Shown here: in pieces, positions 60,313 through 64,000 of the stretch
Layout: each line of letters starts with the position of its first letter
Position numbering within the stretch: position 1 is the stretch's first letter
From: Gemmatimonadota bacterium
GTDB taxonomy: Bacteria; Gemmatimonadota; Gemmatimonadetes; Gemmatimonadales; GWC2-71-9
Assembly: GCA_003223395.1 (NCBI GenBank)
Contig: QHUZ01000020.1
Location: 1 to 64,000, forward strand
Length of the DNA stretch: 64,000 bases
Direction of reading: 5' to 3'
Made by a program: the position numbers and the translations under genes
Notes under the pieces: model-generated
Databases searched by the model: none
What the model saw: the letters and a program-made list of their open reading frames with translations, nothing else
Told to the model about the DNA's origin: nothing

Positions 60313-60737
60313 TGCCGACGAAGTCGACGAAGCTGAAGGCCAAAGGCGGCGGCCTCAATAAAAAACAGCTGACCCATCTCGAGAAGCGGCTGCTCGAAGA
60401 GCGCGGCCGCGTCATCAAGGAGCTGGGCCACTACGGTGAGTCGTTCAACTCGAGTCTCCAGGCGTCCGACGGGGACCTCTCGAGCTACTCCTTCCACATG
60501 GCCGATCAGGGCACCGACGCGATGGAGCGCGAGAAGGCGTTTCTGTTCGCGTCGCAGGAGGGGCGGTACCTGTGGCATGTGAACGAGGCGCTGCGCCGGC
60601 TGTACAGCTCGCCCGAGCGCTTCGGGCGCTGCGAGCAGTGCGGCGAGCCGATCGGGTTCGACCGTCTCGATGCGCTCCCACACGCCCGTCTCTGCATCAA
60701 GTGCAAGGCCAAAGAGGAAGATGGTAAACGCCGCTGA
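60312..60737 (+). CDS. DksA/TraR-type RNA polymerase-binding protein
   Basis: YSFHMADQGTDAMEREKAFLFASQEGRYLWHVNEALRRL; CEQCGEPIGFDRLDALPHARLCIKCK. Confidence 0.9.
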   Translation: MPTKSTKLKAKGGGLNKKQLTHLEKRLLEERGRVIKELGHYGESFNSSLQASDGDLSSYSFHMADQGTDAMEREKAFLFASQEGRYLWHVNEALRRLYSSPERFGRCEQCGEPIGFDRLDALPHARLCIKCKAKEEDGKRR

Positions 60738-61236
60738 GCGCCGGCTGTTCTGGGGAACGGCGACCGCGGTCGTCGTTTCCGATTTCGTCACCAAACTGAT
60801 CGCGGAATCGTTCCTGGCGCGGCGCCTGCCGCTCCGGGTCATCGGCGACGTCGTGCAGTTTCGGCTCGTCTACAACGAAGGCGCGGCGTTCGGCCTGCAT
60901 GTCGGCGACAACTCGCGCTGGATCTTCATGGCCCTCGCCGTCATCGCGCTGTTCGTGCTCGCCTCGCTGGTGCGCGGCACGCGGCCCGGTGACCGCTTCC
61001 GCCTGATCGCGCTGGCGCTGGTCTGCGGCGGCGCGGTCGGCAATTTGATCGACCGGATTCGCAGCGCGCAGGGCGTCGTCGATTTCGTGGACGTCGGCAT
61101 CGGCGCCTGGCGCTGGCCGACCTTCAACGTCGCCGATTCCGCCATCACGATCGGGGCGATCGCACTCGGACTCTCGCTGTGGCAGGAAGGCCGCGCGCAG
61201 CAACGGGCGAAGGAGGCGCGCGCGGCAGAACCTTGA
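60721..61236 (+). CDS. lspA: Signal peptidase II
   Basis: VSDFVTKLIAE; FRLVYNEGAAFGLHVGDN; ALVCGGAVGNLIDRIRSAQGVVDFVDV. Confidence 0.95.
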   Translation: MVNAAERRLFWGTATAVVVSDFVTKLIAESFLARRLPLRVIGDVVQFRLVYNEGAAFGLHVGDNSRWIFMALAVIALFVLASLVRGTRPGDRFRLIALALVCGGAVGNLIDRIRSAQGVVDFVDVGIGAWRWPTFNVADSAITIGAIALGLSLWQEGRAQQRAKEARAAEP

Positions 61237-62249
61237 ACATCACCTTCTGTGTCGTTGCTCCGACTGAACGTCTAGACCGTTTCCTCGCTGACCAGCTCGC
61301 CCTTTCTCGTACCCAGGCCGGACGCCTCATCGCCGACAAGCGCGTGACCGCGGGCGGGAAAGCGCTGCGCGCCTCGACGGTCCTGGAACGTGCGATGCTC
61401 GTAACGGTCGAGCTGCCCGACGAAGCACCTCCGCGCAGTTACACGCCGTTCCACGCCTCGCTGAATTTCGTCTATGAGGACGAACACCTCGCGGTGCTCG
61501 ACAAGCCCGCGGGACTCGTCGTCCACCCCGGTCCCGGCCACTGGAACGACACGCTCGTGAATGTGTTGGTTGGGCGGGGTACGGAGCTGTCGGGCGGCGC
61601 GGCCGCGGAAGCGGGCCGCCCCGGCATCGTGCATCGGCTCGACCGCGACACCTCCGGGCTGCTCGTGGTCGCGAAGAGCGACCTGGCGCACCGGCGGCTC
61701 GCGGGTGCTATCGAGCGGCGCGCCGTCAAGCGCGTGTACGCGGCGCTGGTGTGGGGCCATCTGCGCAAGAGTCCGGTGGACATCGAGGCGCCGATCGCGC
61801 GACATCCGAAGGAACGCAAACGCATGACGGTCGCGCAGGGCGGACGGCACGCGACGACACACGCCGCCGTCGTCGCGCGCTTCGCGCACGCCGACCTGCT
61901 CCGCGTCCGACTCGGCACCGGTCGCACCCACCAGATTCGTGTCCACCTGGCGCACATCGGCTGCCCCATCGTCGGCGACCGCGAGTACACGTTTGGGGGC
62001 AGTCGTCGCGTGACACCGTCGGCACGGAAGGAAGCGGAGCGCCTCGAGACGTTGGCGCCGCGCCAGCTGTTGCACGCGGCCGCGCTTTCGTTCACCCATC
62101 CGGTGACCGGTGTCACGCTGTCGCTCACGTCAGAGTGGCCCGAGGACTTGCGTCCTGCACTCGCTGAAGCGGCAGGGGGGGATGGCGCAAATTTGCTTGC
62201 TCAGCCTAACCCCCTGCAGTATCTTGGCTTCTTCGCATCCGATGACTGA
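61233..62249 (+). CDS. RluA/RluD family pseudouridine synthase
   Basis: GIVHRLDRDTSGLLVVAKSDLAHRRL; TGRTHQIRVHLAHIGCPIVGD. Confidence 0.95.
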   Translation: MNITFCVVAPTERLDRFLADQLALSRTQAGRLIADKRVTAGGKALRASTVLERAMLVTVELPDEAPPRSYTPFHASLNFVYEDEHLAVLDKPAGLVVHPGPGHWNDTLVNVLVGRGTELSGGAAAEAGRPGIVHRLDRDTSGLLVVAKSDLAHRRLAGAIERRAVKRVYAALVWGHLRKSPVDIEAPIARHPKERKRMTVAQGGRHATTHAAVVARFAHADLLRVRLGTGRTHQIRVHLAHIGCPIVGDREYTFGGSRRVTPSARKEAERLETLAPRQLLHAAALSFTHPVTGVTLSLTSEWPEDLRPALAEAAGGDGANLLAQPNPLQYLGFFASDD

Positions 62250-62763
62250 AGGAAGCCTCGTCTCCGCCCGATTGCTGGTGTTCCGCGTGGGAACATTGGC
62301 CTGCGCGGCCGACGTGGACCAAGTGCGGGAGATTCTCCCGCGCCTCCCAACGACGCGTATCCCGGGCGCGCCCCCGGTCGTGGCGGGGCTCGTGAATGTC
62401 CGCGGCACACTGGTGACGGTCGTGGAAGGGTGGCGCGCACTGGGCCTCCCGCCGCTCTCCCCAACCCCATCCCCAGACGCAGGTGTCATCGGCTCGACGA
62501 TCATCCTCGAACTGGGCAAGGGCGAGGAGCCAGGGAACGGGGGCGGCGGGGGCGGCGGGGGCGGCGGGGAAGCGGGAAAGTTGATCGGCTTTACGGTGGA
62601 CGAGGTGGTGGACATGCTGGCGAGCGGCGAGACCACGCTGGAAGATCGGAAGGGTCTGCCCGGCGTCGATCCGACGCTGGTGCGCGCCGTCGGCCGGCGC
62701 AATGGTGAGTTGTTCATCGTCCTGGATGTCGCGGCGCTGTTGGGCCCGATTCTGCCTTCGTAA
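62242..62763 (+). CDS. cheW: Chemotaxis protein CheW
   Basis: LLVFRVGTLACAADVDQVREILP...GLVNVRGTLVTVV; IGFTVDEVVDML. Confidence 0.9.
   Translation: MTEGSLVSARLLVFRVGTLACAADVDQVREILPRLPTTRIPGAPPVVAGLVNVRGTLVTVVEGWRALGLPPLSPTPSPDAGVIGSTIILELGKGEEPGNGGGGGGGGGGEAGKLIGFTVDEVVDMLASGETTLEDRKGLPGVDPTLVRAVGRRNGELFIVLDVAALLGPILPS
62539..62569. repeat. 9-bp G-rich tandem repeat (gggggcggc)x3+gggg in cheW
   Basis: Encodes poly-Gly; potential G-quadruplex. Confidence 0.9.
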
Positions 62764-62773
62764 GGAGCGAGCG

Positions 62774-63136
62774 GTGAGCCACACGGTTCTCGTCTGTGAC
62801 GACGCCATCTTCATGCGCACGATGATCACCGACATCCTGGCGCAAGCCGGATTCGAGGTCGTCGGCGAGGCGGAAACCGGCACGCAGGCCGTCGAGAAGT
62901 ATCGGCAGCTCAAGCCGGACTTGGTCACCATGGACATCGTGATGCCCGACATGGGCGGCATCGACGCGGTCCGCGAGATCGTCAAACACGACCCCGACGC
63001 CAAGATCCTGATGTGCAGCGCCATGGGCCAGCAGGCGCTGGTCGTGGAAGCCATCCAGGCGGGCGCCAAGGATTTCGTCGTCAAGCCGTTCCAGCCCTCC
63101 CGCGTGCTCGAAGCCGTCCAGCGCGTGCTCGGCTAG
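62774..63136 (+). CDS. cheY: CheY-type response regulator
   Basis: VLVCDDAIFMRTMITDIL; DLVTMDIVMPDMGGIDAVREI; KDFVVKPFQPSRV. Confidence 0.95.
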   Translation: MSHTVLVCDDAIFMRTMITDILAQAGFEVVGEAETGTQAVEKYRQLKPDLVTMDIVMPDMGGIDAVREIVKHDPDAKILMCSAMGQQALVVEAIQAGAKDFVVKPFQPSRVLEAVQRVLG

Positions 63137-63138
63137 TC

Positions 63139-64000
63139 ATGGATCTTTCGCAGTACGCCGAGCTGTTCCTGGCCGAAAGCCGCGAGCACTTGAGCGCCTG
63201 CAATCAGCTGTTGCTCGAGTGGGAGCGGAATCGCGCCTCGCCCGAGCCGGTCAGCGGCCTGTTCCGCGCGGTCCATACGATCAAAGGCATGGCGGCGACG
63301 ATGGGCTACGGCCGCGTCGCCGATCTCGCGCACCGGATGGAGAATCTGCTCGACCATCTGCGCCGCAGCGGCCGCGCGCCCGCCGACGAGATCATCCAGC
63401 TGCTGTTCCGCGCGACCGATGCGCTCGAGAAAGCGGTCGGGCTCGCCGTGGCAGGCCGCGAGCGCGAGGCGGACCTCTCGGTTCTCACCGACATCGATCA
63501 CGCCGCGATTCAGACGAAGCCGGCGCCGCAACCCAGCGCGCTCGCGCGCCACTTCGCGCCCGAGCCGGCGGAAGACCAAAGCCTCCCTGCGGCGTCCGTT
63601 GCGTCTGGTGCGTCAGCGGCTCGGATCATCGACGTCGTGATACGGTCGGAAGCGCCGCTCAAGGGCGGACGCGCGATGCTCGCCGTTCGCAAGTTGCAGA
63701 CGCTGGGCAAGGTGGAGCGCGTGCAGCCGTCGGTTGCCGTGTTCGAGTCGGATGATTTCGATGGCCGGTTCGTGTGCGAGCTCGCCACGGCCGCGGCGCC
63801 CGCCGCGATCGAGGCCGCCGTACGGTCGGTGGGAGACGTCGAGCGCGTCACGGTGACCGGCGGTGCGGCGGCCGACGAGGTCCAGGTCAATCCGGCCGAG
63901 AGCGTGGCCGGTGGTGGACGCACTCGCCACATCCGCGTCGATCTCCGCCGGCTCGACACCCTCATGGACCTGATCGGCGAGCTCGTGACGGAGCGCGGCC
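63139..64000 (+). CDS. cheA: Chemotaxis histidine kinase CheA (partial, runs off right edge)
   Basis: ATG 63139; MDLSQYAELFLAESREHLSACNQLLLEWE...VSGLFRAVHTIKGMAATMGY (HPt His); TRHIRVDLRRLDTLMDLIGELVTERG; open to window edge. Confidence 0.93.
   Translation, partial: MDLSQYAELFLAESREHLSACNQLLLEWERNRASPEPVSGLFRAVHTIKGMAATMGYGRVADLAHRMENLLDHLRRSGRAPADEIIQLLFRATDALEKAVGLAVAGREREADLSVLTDIDHAAIQTKPAPQPSALARHFAPEPAEDQSLPAASVASGASAARIIDVVIRSEAPLKGGRAMLAVRKLQTLGKVERVQPSVAVFESDDFDGRFVCELATAAAPAAIEAAVRSVGDVERVTVTGGAAADEVQVNPAESVAGGGRTRHIRVDLRRLDTLMDLIGELVTERG

Overview
The window is a 64 kb GC-rich, gene-dense bacterial chromosome segment. By gene content (many secreted lipoproteins, DUF2167, DUF305, LVIVD, choice-of-anchor and TonB-plug-like proteins) it resembles Gemmatimonadota; that assignment is inference, since no marker search was possible. 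The left half (1-27 kb) is mostly accessory, secreted or envelope genes: beta-helix protein, DUF5666 lipoprotein, LVIVD beta-propeller, DUF305, secreted TonB_C proteins, DUF2167, a spondin-domain lipoprotein, di-heme oxidoreductase, an HEXXH protein, a TMEM175-like channel, a bacterial lysyl oxidase homologue, S41 peptidase, c-type cytochrome and DUF3857. The right half (27-64 kb) is mainly core genes: hsp20-lon, Minf_1886-MEMO-nnr-thiL-plsC-eno-ftsB-like, multicopper oxidase, amidohydrolase, tRNA-Met(CAT), tilS-hpt-ftsH, a MacAB-like MFP/ABC exporter, folP-cdaA-DUF2723, then yggS-divIVA-PNP-ileS-dksA/traR-lspA-rluD-cheW-cheY-cheA. The most interesting signals are: (i) a lysyl oxidase homologue retaining the Cu-binding HxHxH motif and both LTQ-forming residues; (ii) a 28-bp perfect palindrome present in two identical copies plus one variant that forms an intrinsic terminator; (iii) 7-, 8- and 10-bp tandem repeats inside the coding regions of conserved genes (tilS, MEMO, folP, yggS, multicopper oxidase); (iv) a 10-bp-phased GACGGTA/TACCGTC array and a 28-bp tandem array in intergenic regions; (v) two genes (MEMO, DUF2723) whose conserved N-termini lie upstream of any ATG/GTG/TTG; (vi) a Firmicute-like yggS-divIVA-ileS-ylyA-lspA-rluD gene order. 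No CRISPR array, rRNA, prophage or transposase was recognised.
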